From positions 77,559,392 through 77,623,391 of the forward strand of contig NC_035444.2 in assembly GCF_002127325.2 (NCBI RefSeq): a DNA stretch of 64,000 nucleotides, read 5' to 3'. Origin of the DNA: Helianthus annuus. Its lineage: Eukaryota > Streptophyta > Magnoliopsida > Asterales > Asteraceae. How positions within the stretch are numbered: the stretch's first letter is position 1; each line of letters begins with the position of its first letter. The position numbers and the translations under genes were made by a program. The notes under the pieces are model-generated. The model saw nothing but the letters and a program-made list of their open reading frames with translations, did not search any database and was not told where the DNA came from. Shown one piece after another: positions 38,546 to 47,885 of this stretch.

Positions 38546-40216
38546 TGATGTGCGTGAAGTGTGTTATATTTTAGGTATGTATTTTAAGCCCTTTAACACT
38601 TTTTAGCCAAGTTTTAAATTTATAAAACACGATATTTACTAACACTAAACACACATATGGGCAAGTGCACCCATCGTGGACGTAGTATAGTGTTGGTAAG
38701 ATACCGAGGTCGTCCAAAGACACAAGAGCTTTTAATACCGGTTTATCCTCAACGTCTAATCAACCCAAAATGTTAGAAAAAGATTTTAAACTAAGAAAAT
38801 AAAACTAATTAAATGCTGAAAATAAAATAAAAATAAAAACAGATAGACAAGATGAATCACTTGGATCCGACTCGTGTATTAGTGTAACCATTGATTATTT
38901 TCGCACTTTTGCACTTGTTTAAGAGATTATCTTAGTTATTGTAGTAGGCCCCTCTTTTGAAGGCGACGTTACCCTCAACCCAGTAGTTTGAGTCAGCAAG
39001 GATACAATCCTAAAGGGTCGGATTATTGAAAGATAATTAATTAAGTTATTAATGCATAATGTGGTAGGCCCCTCTTTTGAAGGCGACGTTACCCTCAGCT
39101 AAGTAGTCTGAGTCAGTAGGGATACAGTCCTAAGTAGCTGGATTAAAGTTTTAATAGTAGTTTAACTTATGAGGGGATCAAAGAGTTTGGACCCCCGCCA
39201 TCCAATACCTTTGGGTATTGAAGGAGGTCCAACTAAATTTGACCCAGGTCCCTTGCAAGATCTCTAAACGCTGAACAATGGCAAGACTCTTACCAAACCG
39301 TTCCCTTAACCCCCGACCAGGTAGCCAACATACCTCCATATAGACCGTGGAGATATGAATGGTGAAAATCTTTTATTTTATATAGACAGTAAAATAATGC
39401 CAAGACACCACGGACAAACGATAAGGAAGAATCACCTTCAACATAAGAAACTAGTAATTAAAGTCATTAATACAAAACCAATTAAAAAGTGCAAAATATT
39501 AAAAATAAAAAGTATTACACTAAACACTTGTCTTCACCAAGTGATGTAAGAGACTTAGGCAAACATGGCCTTTGATTGTCAAGAACTCTTACGATCAGTC
39601 TTGGATCCTGAGACGACTCACACACTCTATGATGGACAATGGATGATGGTGGTGGATGATGGTGTTATGGTAGTGGTGGGTGGTGGGTGAAGTGTGAGAG
39701 AGGTGGTGTGCCAAGGGATGAGTTGAAATGGCTCCAAGCACTCCTATTTATAGGCTGAACAGAAGCTCGGACACGGCCCTGTGTCCATCCTTGTCTCTCT
39801 CCTCATTAATTGTAATTCGCAATTACAATAAATGCGCCTGCAGGAATCTGACCACGCCCCCGTGTCCCCTGGGCACGGCCCCGTGGTGGGCAATAGAAGC
39901 TTCTAAAGGTTTGTCTTTTCTGCTGCTTCTTGGGCACGGCCCCGTGCTCGCTGAGCACAGGGCGTGTTCAGTCTTCTGTTTTTTTGGTTTTGCTTGGGAA
40001 GATGCTGTTGAGGGGTCGGGCATTCCACTTTCGCTCCTTTTCTTGTATTTATGTTAGATTTTGCTGTCTTTTTACTTCTTTTGTTAATTTGAGCTCATTT
40101 AATCCTGAAAATACAAAAGGAAGACAAAAACACACTTTTTCCAACATTAGTACTAAAAAAGGGTTAGTTTTATGCCACATTTGATATAATTTATATGTTG
40201 CATTTTGCGCATATCA
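38546..40216 (-). repeat. 5' LTR of element I (right copy)
   Basis: 1671 bp, the same as 32999-34666 with few substitutions and small indels. The 120-bp repeats are at about 38944 and 39064, the dyads at 39769-39970. Confidence 0.9.
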
Positions 40217-40427
40217 ACCATCCGTGGTTCCGAACCTGTTGAAGGAAGTTATGAAATCGATGTTTGTAAAGGACATGAAGATAGCGCTAGATGAAACAAT
40301 CGAGTGACGCAAGTGGCGTCCACCATGGCATCTTGTTAATTACCGATCAAATGTCACCGTGATAACCGAGTGGCGCCATGGCCTAATTAGTAGCCTTGAG
40401 GACAAGGCGAGTTCGAGCGGGGTGGAT

Positions 40428-40451
40428 TGTTATGGGTCGAGGTCAACTATA
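40428..40451 (+). repeat. Remnant of element H right LTR
   Basis: TGTTATGGGTCGAGGTCAA matches the LTR start at 32101, then similarity ends. 40452-40585 shows nothing I recognise. Confidence 0.6.
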
Positions 40452-40585
40452 GTCGCCTTGAGGATATGTCCTATGATTGCTAGACTTTACGCGACCTAAT
40501 CACACATTAATTAAATCGTAATGAACGCAATTAAACGTATAATTAAGTTGTTAAGTTGTAAGGAATTACCATTATTTTTTACGGT

Positions 40586-41171
40586 TGTCACATGGGACGA
40601 GTGACGAAGACGTTTTTAAAGAGGCGATGCATAGATACGAAGATGAGGATCGGGTTGTTTTCCCACACGTCCGGACATGGGAGGTTATGTGAATCAATAA
40701 GAAGTGGGCGCCGGTTCCAAACGAGGTTGCAAGCGCTAAACGAACAAAAACCTCGGAGATTGGAAGTTATAGTGCTGGGGCTTGGACGTACGATGTCAGA
40801 TAAATATAAACGACGAGCCAAAATTTGACGAGGAAGAGCACGTAGTTCGAGAGTAGGGATGTCTGCCGGGAAGGGACAAAGCCAAAAAGGTAGCGGCTGC
40901 AAAAAAACAAGCCTCATTGGGGGGCGGTTCGAAAATTGACGACTTGATGGCCCAGTTCAAAGCATACACCGAGGTCACAGTCCAAAAGACACAAGCAAAA
41001 CAACGTGAAGTGGACGAACGAGTTCGGTTAAGCAATAGGTGGCACTGTGGCAGAACTAAAGGAATGGAAGACAATGACAGCTGATATCAACTCGTATCCG
41101 GAAGAAGACCGTCCAGTGTTGCGTAAAATGAAAGAGAAGATCGCTAAAAAATGGAATTCTTTACCAATCTA
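40586..41171 (+). pseudogene. NAM-associated / PIF-type second ORF, degenerate
   Basis: Reads GTSDEDVFKEAMHRYEDED then FPHVRTWEVM, a stop, KKWAPVPNEVASAKRTKT, a frameshift, GRDKAKK-like, KIDDLMAQFKAYTEV, another break, and DRPVLRKMKEKIAKKWNSL to a stop. This order (Myb/SANT-like start, SAKRTKTS, GRDKAKR, C-terminal helix) is that of the plant 'NAM-associated' proteins that accompany PIF/Harbinger elements. There are at least one stop and two frame changes, so it is not functional. The assignment rests on motif memory, not on a search. Confidence 0.45.
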
Positions 41172-41512
41172 GTATTTTTTTTTTTAGGTTATGTAATGTT
41201 TTTTTTTTAATATTAATGATTTTATTTTATAACTTATTAAATGTTAATAAATGTTGAATTTAAAAAACAAAATATAATAAATGGGGAAGACCCATCCTCC
41301 ATCCCCCTTGGTCCATCTTTAAAGGGGCATCCTCCTTGGATGTTGATATGACGATGACGTGAAGGGACGTCCTCCAAGGACTTGCTTCCTCCGCACCCTA
41401 TAGTCTTAGGTGCATTCGCCCTCTTGTCCCCGTTGAGTAAGAATTTTAGGGTTTTAATTGATAAATTTGATTAATTAGTCAGCTGAAGCAATTTTTTCTC
41501 TCTTTTGTTTTA
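41172..41512. other. Intergenic tail, possible PIF-type element end
   Basis: AT-rich, then CCATCCTCC/CATCCTCC-rich sequence (41290-41400). It may be the tail of the element that carried the preceding ORF. No terminal repeat pair was found. Confidence 0.35.
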
Positions 41513-41521
41513 TATTAAATA

Positions 41522-43015
41522 GAGTGAATTGCAAATTTTGTCCTTTATCTTTATACCTGATTGCAGGCGGTGTCCTTTATCTTTAAAATTGACGAGTTTT
41601 GTACTTTACGTTTCAGATTGTTGCACGGTTTGTCCTTTAGCCCTAACTGAGTTTGTTTTTAACGTTAAATAAGATCATGTGCAAGTCACATGAGGGTACT
41701 TTTGTAATTTTAAGCATTTAATTAAAAATATATTAATTAAAATATATATAAACCCAAATTCCCTATGGTTTCTTTCAAAGATCAAGAGATATAGGATTCA
41801 AAGTTCATCTGCAAAATTCACATCTGGCACATCAAAAATCAATCATCATCCCTGTAGATTTTCATGTCCCTCATCCCCCATTTTCATCTTTAAAACTATT
41901 TAAAAAGCTGCAAAACCTTAAGTCAATTTACAACTTTTCTATCTGTTCCTCATAACTTCAGGTGGGGTCTCTTTAGAATCCCTAATTTCAACCTCCAAAC
42001 GTCTTCTCTCTGTACCATCACAGATCCGGTTTCTAGAGAGAGAAATGGTGGAAAGAGAGAGAGAGAGAGAGGAAGAGTGAGGTTTAGTCTGATCCATTCC
42101 GATCCAGATCCGGATCTCCAGCTGTGGGTGTGGTGTTTGTAGTGTAGGGTGTTTGGCAAGAGTAAGAACAACGGATCATTACTGACCTTTCCGTTTTTCT
42201 TTTGAACTCCAAATCCCATCTGTGATACCGTATCCTCGATCTTTTCGAGCAATTTTCTTGGAGAATATGTGGATGTAAATCTCACCTTTCTCTCAGAAAC
42301 ATCCTGAAATAAACGAAGCGTGAGATTTGTTCGATATCAAGTTAAAGTTGTGTAAACCAAATTCAAAACAATTCTCTTACCTCTTTCTCGAAGAACCCAG
42401 AAAGATCCAAGCTTGATGACATCCCAATGAGTTCAAAAGCATTAATAGGAATAGGTGATTCTGGATCTTTTTCTGAATCCGTTGGCTGCAACAACCAAGC
42501 CGAAATAAGGATTCAGAATCTACATGATATATGCCCTGGTAGAACCTGCATGTGTTTTGTCTTTTCTTATGTTTAACAAGTGAGAACCAGAAATCAAGTG
42601 TTTGAAAATGATTTGTTCTTGTGAAGGTGTTCAAGGGTTTCAAGAGGTTGCAGCGGTGGCCGGATTTGTTGTTTTCATTATGGTTGTGGCCAGATCTGGG
42701 AAACCATCTCTCTCCTCTATGATAGATTGATAGTATGTAATTTTAGAGAGAGATGAGAGAGACAAATTGTAGGAGAGAGGGTGAAATTTTGATTTTTAAT
42801 TGTAATAAAACAAATTAAATTGGGTAGATTGACAAAATTACCCTCATGTGCAAGGCATGTGAGCAGATTTAACGAAAAAAATTAACTGGGTTAGGCTTAA
42901 AGGATATAACGTGCATGATTTTAAAACATAAAGTACAAAACTCGTCGATTTTAAAGATAAAGGACACCGCCTGCAATCAGGTATAAAGATAAAGGACAAA
43001 ATTTGCAATTCACTC
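41522..43015. mobile_element. Mutator-like element (Pack-MULE) with captured kinase exons
   Basis: 1494 bp with long terminal inverted repeats (about 185-190 bp: 41522-41710 and 42832-43015, starting GAGTGAATTGCAAATTTTG) and a 9-bp target duplication TATTAAATA at 41513-41521 and 43016-43024. Long TIRs plus 9 bp define a MULE. No transposase; the interior holds part of a host kinase gene. Confidence 0.92.
42187..42485 (-). pseudogene. Captured CBL-interacting protein kinase (CIPK) fragment, two exons
   Basis: Exon 42485-42381 (35 codons) encodes the NAF/FISL motif, the CBL-binding autoinhibitory segment: INAFELIGMSSSLDLSGFF. Exon 42303-42187 (39 codons) encodes VRFTSTYSPRKLLEKIEDTV and QMGFGVQKKNGK, the start of the PPI region. 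The intron between (42380-42304) keeps GTAAG...TTTCAG; both exons begin and end in phase 0 with AG acceptors and GT donors. The wording is closest to CIPK1-type kinases as I know them. Kinase domain and C-terminus are absent. There is no stop in the exons, so a transcript could carry an isolated CBL-binding peptide; expression is not shown. Confidence 0.85.
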
Positions 43016-43189
43016 TATTAAATATTAGTCGTCTGAAGCAATATTTAACATATATAATGCCGTCTTTATTACCTTTACCTACATGTATGTTGTTCCTTCA
43101 ATCATGTAAATGTCATTATTTTTGACTTGACATAAAACTCGTAATTTGAATATGCATTTCGAAACTTCATCTATTTATAATTGTGTGTT

Positions 43190-43400
43190 ACCAATGCGGT
43201 CAATGCTTATCGAAGATGTTAAGGAGACGTCTTTATTATGGGTCAAAAATCGAGCTGAATTAGATCATTTAACACTAGAAGTGTGGTTAGACTTTAATGA
43301 TAATTTGTTAAGACTGTAAGTTCTGATGTATATGTCCTCTAGCAACTTGCTGGGGGTTTGGTGCTTTGTTTTAATAATATCTCCTTGGCTCTTCAAAATA
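43190..43400 (+). mobile_element. LINE 3' tail fragment
   Basis: The frame MLIEDVKETSLLWVKNRAEL...LEVWLDFN, then a stop, resembles the end of plant LINE ORF2 proteins (reverse transcriptase C-terminus). It is followed by a T/G-rich trailer with TTTTAATAATATCTCC. Very short; assignment tentative. Confidence 0.35.
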
Positions 43401-44062
43401 AACAAGAACAAAACAATGCAGCTGTGAAATACATGAGAATCCAATACTAAAATGCTTGCTTTGTACTTGCACCATTAAAAATATCATAGACTTCAATTAG
43501 ACTTCAGGTTTTATAAGTCTTAAGTTGGTAAGATAATTAGATAATATAGTAACGATCAGTACAACAAAGAATCCAATTAACGGAAATAAAGACCTGCTTC
43601 ATTGACAAAAGGTATGGTTTTAATTCAAACTAACATATTGATGAAAAGTATGCTTTTACTCGAACTATATTAGCATGCATCTATGGTTGTACTTCGGTGG
43701 TCCATTTACACACGCAGTGTATACAAATTCTACATATCTTTTTTCATTATCTTTTGGGGAATCTGTACACAAGTCCACACTTTGTTTGAGTACGCTCTTC
43801 CCTTCATCTTTAGATTTAATGATAAAATATCTTTATTGTAAATTGAAAAAAAAAAAAAAAACAATATTCTTTGTCACATGATCTGTGTTTTTAGAATTAC
43901 TTAATATCATTAATTCAAGTTATAAGTGTTCGAAAGTTCCAAAACACTTGGGAAAACTCTATACATAATAAGTTCAAGGTTTGGTTTTCTAAGAAAGAAC
44001 AAAAGCATCCTAACATTATAACTTGATCCTTTTAAGTATCAACAATTTCGGGTCTGGGATAA
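43401..44062. other. Intergenic, 3' side of the SKP1-like gene
   Basis: AT-rich, with an A17 run at about 43846. It should contain the 3' untranslated region of the gene on the minus strand. No other feature is seen. Confidence 0.6.
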
Positions 44063-44741
44063 TTACTCAAATGCCCATGCATTCTCACGGCGGAGTTCTG
44101 CTTCTTCTTCGGGGGTGAAGTCATTCTTGATGTTGAACGTCTTGCGAACCTCTTCAGGAGTCTTGCCCTTGATCATGTCAGCAGCCGTTTGACAGGTTAG
44201 ATCCAGTAAGCTTTTGATGTTGAGATAGTTTGCAGCCTGAAAAAAAAACACACACAAAACATTAGTGTCTGTGTTTTGAAGCTCATTACATAATATTAAA
44301 TAATAACAAATGATCAACCTCAAAAGTAGATTTACTTGTATTGTAAATTTATAATAAAGCCACGTTGATACACCATTATAGTTTCAAAGAAATCAAGAAT
44401 CACGAATGAATAATAATAATAAATCAAAATCAAAAGACACTTACCAGAATTAAATCAAAAAGAGTGTCTTTATCCACTTTGACAAACTCAGAATCAAAGT
44501 TTTTCAGATCCTCCTCAGCAGTTTTCTTGTCCTCGTTCTTGGCCGAATCCACATGCTTCTTGCAGTACTCAATAACCATGGAGATGATCTTGCTGGTGAC
44601 ATTAGGTAAGGGGATGGTGGTGTTCGCACAGTCATCTTCGATCATGTGTTTGATGGTTTGCGATTCCAACGCCACCACCTCTTCTACCTCGAACGTTTCT
44701 CCGTCGGAGCTCTTCAACACGATGGTTTTCTGCGACGACAT
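44063..44741 (-). CDS. SKP1: SKP1-like protein, two exons
   Basis: Adaptor of SCF (SKP1-cullin-F-box) E3 ubiquitin ligases, acting in nucleus and cytosol; it joins CUL1 to F-box proteins. Exon 1 is 44741-44445 (99 codons from [20 protein letters not shown]), exon 2 is 44236-44063 (57 codons plus stop), and the intron 44444-44237 has GTAAG...TTTCAG, phase 0. The product is 156 aa, the usual length. Residues 1-65 or so form the POZ-like fold (AVALESQ-type stretch [16 protein letters not shown]). The C-terminal Skp1 domain ([31 protein letters not shown]) and the invariant WAFE end bind F-boxes. No defects. It is the only intact host gene here. Confidence 0.95.
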
Positions 44742-44839
44742 GGTAGTATGCTGGCCGGAAAGTAGGTCGGTGATGGTGAAACCCTAACAGAGAGAATTGT
44801 GAGGATGTATTTGCGAAAATTGATTGGTGTGAACTCGTT

Positions 44840-44847
44840 TATTTATA
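44840..44847 (-). promoter_or_regulatory. TATA box of the SKP1-like gene
   Basis: Minus-strand TATAAATA about 100 bases upstream of the ATG, leaving a plausible 5' leader of about 70 bases with CT-rich sequence. Confidence 0.6.
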
Positions 44848-44990
44848 GGGTTAGAGTAGAGGGGATAAATGTTGATTTATTTTTATAATTTATGTGATCT
44901 TTTAATCTTTCTAAATTTTTATATTTATTTGAATCAAATTTTAAATGTATCATTCGTACAATTTTAACAGCTTTTCTTGTTTTTTTCTTA

Positions 44991-45331
44991 GGGTGAAGGG
45001 GGTGCACACCTAATAGGTGAGTGCACTCTCTTACGCCAAACCAATCCCCGTGTGCCACATCAACTCCCCTCTTAAACTCCCCTAACACCCCCATTTGATG
45101 GCGCCACTCCCCTATTAGGTGAATTGGGTTTTTTTTAAAAAAAAAAAAAAAAAAAAAAAGGAAAGCATTGATTGGTTGAAACAAAGCTGGCCCCACCACC
45201 TTTCCCCTCTCTCCGTCGGTAACCTCACACCCATCTTCACCCCCGATTCGGGACCCCGCGGGGATGGCGGCGGTGTTCCCGATCGGGGAAATGGTTCACC
45301 GCTTCCCTCCCCGATTGCGCCCCGTATACCC
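44991..45331. mobile_element. PIF/Harbinger-type MITE upstream of SKP1, TTA duplication
   Basis: 341 bp between TTA (44988-44990) and TTA (45332-45334). Ends are GGGTGAAGGGGGTGC and, inverted, GGGTATACGGGGCGC. The interior is C-rich with a poly-A run at about 45137. The matching empty site exists 1 kb away at about 45955-46100, which shows the exact insertion point. No transposase. Confidence 0.75.
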
Positions 45332-45334
45332 TTA

Positions 45335-45645
45335 ACCATAAAGCAATAACTTTATTAAATTAAAAAGATATAAACAAAAGTACATATGAAAACAAGAGTA
45401 AAGTCTTCGTACAAATAACTTTAATGTACTAAACAAAAGTACATATTGAAAAAAAAATGCGGTGATATTTTTGTAATTATTTGCTCATAAGGTAATTATC
45501 AAAATTACTCTACAAATGATCCTGTAAAGTAATTTTGATCTTGTGGAGTAATTTTGTAAAATGTTCTTTTAGAGTAATTTTGATCTTGTAAATTAATTTT
45601 GTAAAATGTTCTTTTAGAGTAATTTTGATCAAAAAACTATACCTC
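45335..45645. other. SKP1 upstream region with short tandem repeat
   Basis: 45335-45400 is the right flank of the MITE and is duplicated at about 46030. At 45530-45635 there are about 2.5 copies of a 45-bp unit containing AGTAATTTTGATCTTGT and AAAATGTTCTTTT. No gene. Confidence 0.6.
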
Positions 45646-45665
45646 ACTACAAAAAACCCAAAAAA

Positions 45666-45845
45666 CCATTGGGTGTCAGCCCAATGGCCACCAGCCCGTA
45701 TTCTAACCCGGAGGTGGCGGGTTCGAGTCTTGCTCGTTCCCAATGCCCCTACGGTAGCAGATTTACCCCCAGACTCAGGCTTGCTGGGTGGCGGTCTGCG
45801 AGGTGGGATCACCTCGGCGGTTGGGAGGACCGTGGAATCCCCCCC
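45666..45845 (+). mobile_element. tRNA-derived SINE with 19-bp target duplication
   Basis: 180 bp flanked by CTACAAAAAACCCAAAAAA at 45647-45665 and 45846-45864. It contains an A-box-like CAGCCCAATGG (about 45678) and a B box GGTTCGAGTCT (about 45720), the RNA polymerase III promoter of plant SINEs. There is no poly-A tail before the right duplication, as in some plant SINE families. Too diverged to be a tRNA. Confidence 0.65.
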
Positions 45846-45865
45846 CTACAAAAAACCCAAAAAAA

Positions 45866-45886
45866 ACCTAACCCCCACCCCCCCCC

Positions 45887-45936
<50 letters not shown>

Positions 45937-45945
45937 CCCACCCCT
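45866..45945 (+). repeat. C-rich and poly-A low-complexity tract
   Basis: ACCCCC runs followed by about 45 consecutive A residues, then CCCCCACCCC. Replication slippage is likely; the length in the assembly may be unreliable. Confidence 0.8.
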
Positions 45946-45950
45946 CAAAA

Positions 45951-46105
45951 AACCTAAATTTTTATATTTATTTGAATCAAATTTTAAATGTATCATTCGT
46001 ACAATGTTAACAGCTTTTTTTGTTTTTTTCTTAACAATAAAGCATTAACTTTATTAAATTAAAGAAATATAAACACAAGTACATATGAAAACAAAACCTA
46101 TACAA
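45951..46105. repeat. Duplicated SKP1-upstream segment without the MITE
   Basis: Matches 44905-44990 joined to 45332-45400, i.e. the site before MITE insertion, with a single TTA where the MITE sits in the other copy. Few mismatches. Confidence 0.8.
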
Positions 46106-47551
46106 CAATTAATTATTGTTATGAATATATTTATTATTAATTTGGTTATTAACACCTAAAATATATTAGCCTTGTTTTTTATATTATATAGTCTCTTGAT
46201 TTACATGAAATCTATGATAATACTTGATGAACCAATCTATACTTTCTATAAAAGAAGAAAACCAAGTGACAAAAGAAAAGCTAATATGGCAGCCATAGAG
46301 GCTGTCCAACAAGGTTTTTCTTATGTCATTACTACATCATAAACCTTAATATATAAAATCACTTTAATTTTCAAAGGTCTGGCCCACATCTATACTTTCA
46401 AAGGTCTGTCCGTTATTAAAAATTTAAACCTCTACCCACATACAAAAGGGTAACTGTTTATACACACTTCAAACCTCTGCCCATAACTTCTACCCATATT
46501 CAAAATTTAAAATCCTGGCTCCAAAATCAAAATTCAAACCACATATGAATCTGGCTCCCTATAAATAACATATATGAATTAGGCTCCGCACTCAAATTTC
46601 AATTTATCTCTCTCACTCATATTTGCGATTATATCTCTCTCACTCAAATGCATAGCTCTTATGATTGAGCCGGTTAATCTCCGATTACAGCTTTTTGTGC
46701 TTCACATAATTTTTCCAACATCATTGTTGCAACATCGTTGAGAGTATGTTTTTTTCTGTAATTTTGAATCTTAAATTTTGAACTGATCTATTCTAATTCT
46801 CGCTTTATATTTCAGCCTAATCAGAGTTGTTTAAGATTCAAACAATCAGTTGCGGGTTATTTTAGGTTCGTGAATTCTTTTAAACTGTTGATATATGCTG
46901 ATAATTTTTATTTTAAAGTGTTGATATATTTCAGCTTTGTTTTTCTGGAACGAGAAGTGGGAAATTCTTCTACACTGTTCTTGAAGTCTGATGTAGGAGA
47001 GTGGAGGACTGAATGAAGCATTCCGATACTGCTCCAGGTTTTCTTGTATCTATTATCACTGATGACGCTGATTTTATATATTAGTTCTTCATTAGGCCAG
47101 TTGTGTTCCAACTTTGTTTTTTGAGAGGACAAGTTTTTAAAACACAATTCTTGATGTTTTGAATTAGCCTAATCATCAGCCTTTTATAATGTTTAAAATG
47201 CATCTTTATGATAAATGAAGAAGTTAATGGTAATTATGATAACCTGTTTTTTTTATTTATTTTTGTTCTTTCGGTTTCTTGATATTTAACTTTTTGGTTT
47301 TCCCATGAAAATTTTTTTTTGAAAGGTTTTGCATTAAATGGCTGCTGTTTTGAAATATATGAATTTATATGTTTATATTAAATATACACGTTTTTGCCTT
47401 CTAGATTAGTTTAATGGTGCGGTGAAATTAAGTCTGACCTTTGGGCTGTTAGCTATTTCACTATATAATATGATTGCCAGTTCACCTGTTTTTCATCACG
47501 TTTTACTACTATAATATCATTCTTTTATATCAGAGTTGAAGAAATATACAG

Positions 47552-47881
47552 GTGAAAATGTCATCATACCCTTCTGTAGACTCTGATGATTTAAAGTATC
47601 GCTTTATCAAGCAAGTTGAGGATCAAGTATATGAGGATAGGGCTACTCTTCAAGAGCTGAAGAGGTGTTTTGATGGACTGCATCTTGGACTATTTACGAG
47701 AGACCAGGTGTCCAGATACCTGATGGCGATGCCTTCAACTGCCGTACGTAACCTTTGTGTTGTCAGTAATATCGAGTGCGGTGATAGAGACTTGGAGTTC
47801 ATGGCGATGCTCAAAGATATACATAGAGAAGTTCAGTACTCGATAGAGTTGAAGCTAAAAATTCTTAATTTTTTCTGTTAG
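47552..47881 (+). CDS. Hypothetical protein, 109 aa
   Basis: I do not recognise it. The sequence is charged and helical (DDLKYRFIKQVEDQVYEDRA, TLQELKRCFDGLHLG), then FTRDQVSRYLMAMPSTAVRNL and a Cys/Asp segment. Its codon use is ordinary for a gene, unlike the surrounding AT-rich DNA. A possible acceptor (ATACAG) 12 bases upstream of the ATG suggests it may be an exon of a longer, perhaps captured, gene. No signal peptide or membrane segment. Confidence 0.35.
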   Translation: MKMSSYPSVDSDDLKYRFIKQVEDQVYEDRATLQELKRCFDGLHLGLFTRDQVSRYLMAMPSTAVRNLCVVSNIECGDRDLEFMAMLKDIHREVQYSIELKLKILNFFC

Positions 47882-47885
47882 ATTA

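Larger units (their letters stand above)
32999..40216 (-). mobile_element. Non-autonomous LTR element I, Athila-type primer, minus orientation
   Basis: 7218 bp flanked by ACCAT (32994-32998 and 40217-40221). It has LTRs of 1668 and 1671 bp, a tRNA-Asp primer-binding site, a polypurine tract and a 3.9-kb internal region with two reading frames but no RT, RNase H or integrase. The LTRs differ at only scattered positions, so the insertion is fairly recent. GC-rich CACG...CGTG dyads are scattered in LTRs and interior. Confidence 0.9.
32482..40427 (+). mobile_element. Internal region of element H, right copy, split by element I
   Basis: 32482-32998 and 40222-40427 together give about 0.7 kb and match 31431-32100. 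Readable frames: EFYQWMNESLVRLESQ (an N-terminal gag-like piece), Pro-rich sequence, then frames around KDMK.ALDETIE. Both copies share stops, so they were probably non-coding when they moved. The 5-bp ACCAT at each side of element I marks the insertion. Confidence 0.7.

Noticed and set aside
41950..42285. Single 111-codon minus-strand gene in the Mutator-like element
   Set aside because: Its first part is the captured CIPK exon and the rest reads through an intron donor (GTCAGT at 42186) into non-coding sequence.
44464..44787. Plus-strand ORF opposite SKP1
   Set aside because: It is the antisense shadow of a well-supported gene.
45666..45845. A tRNA gene
   Set aside because: A and B boxes are present but no cloverleaf acceptor stem closes; the 19-bp duplication and length fit a SINE.
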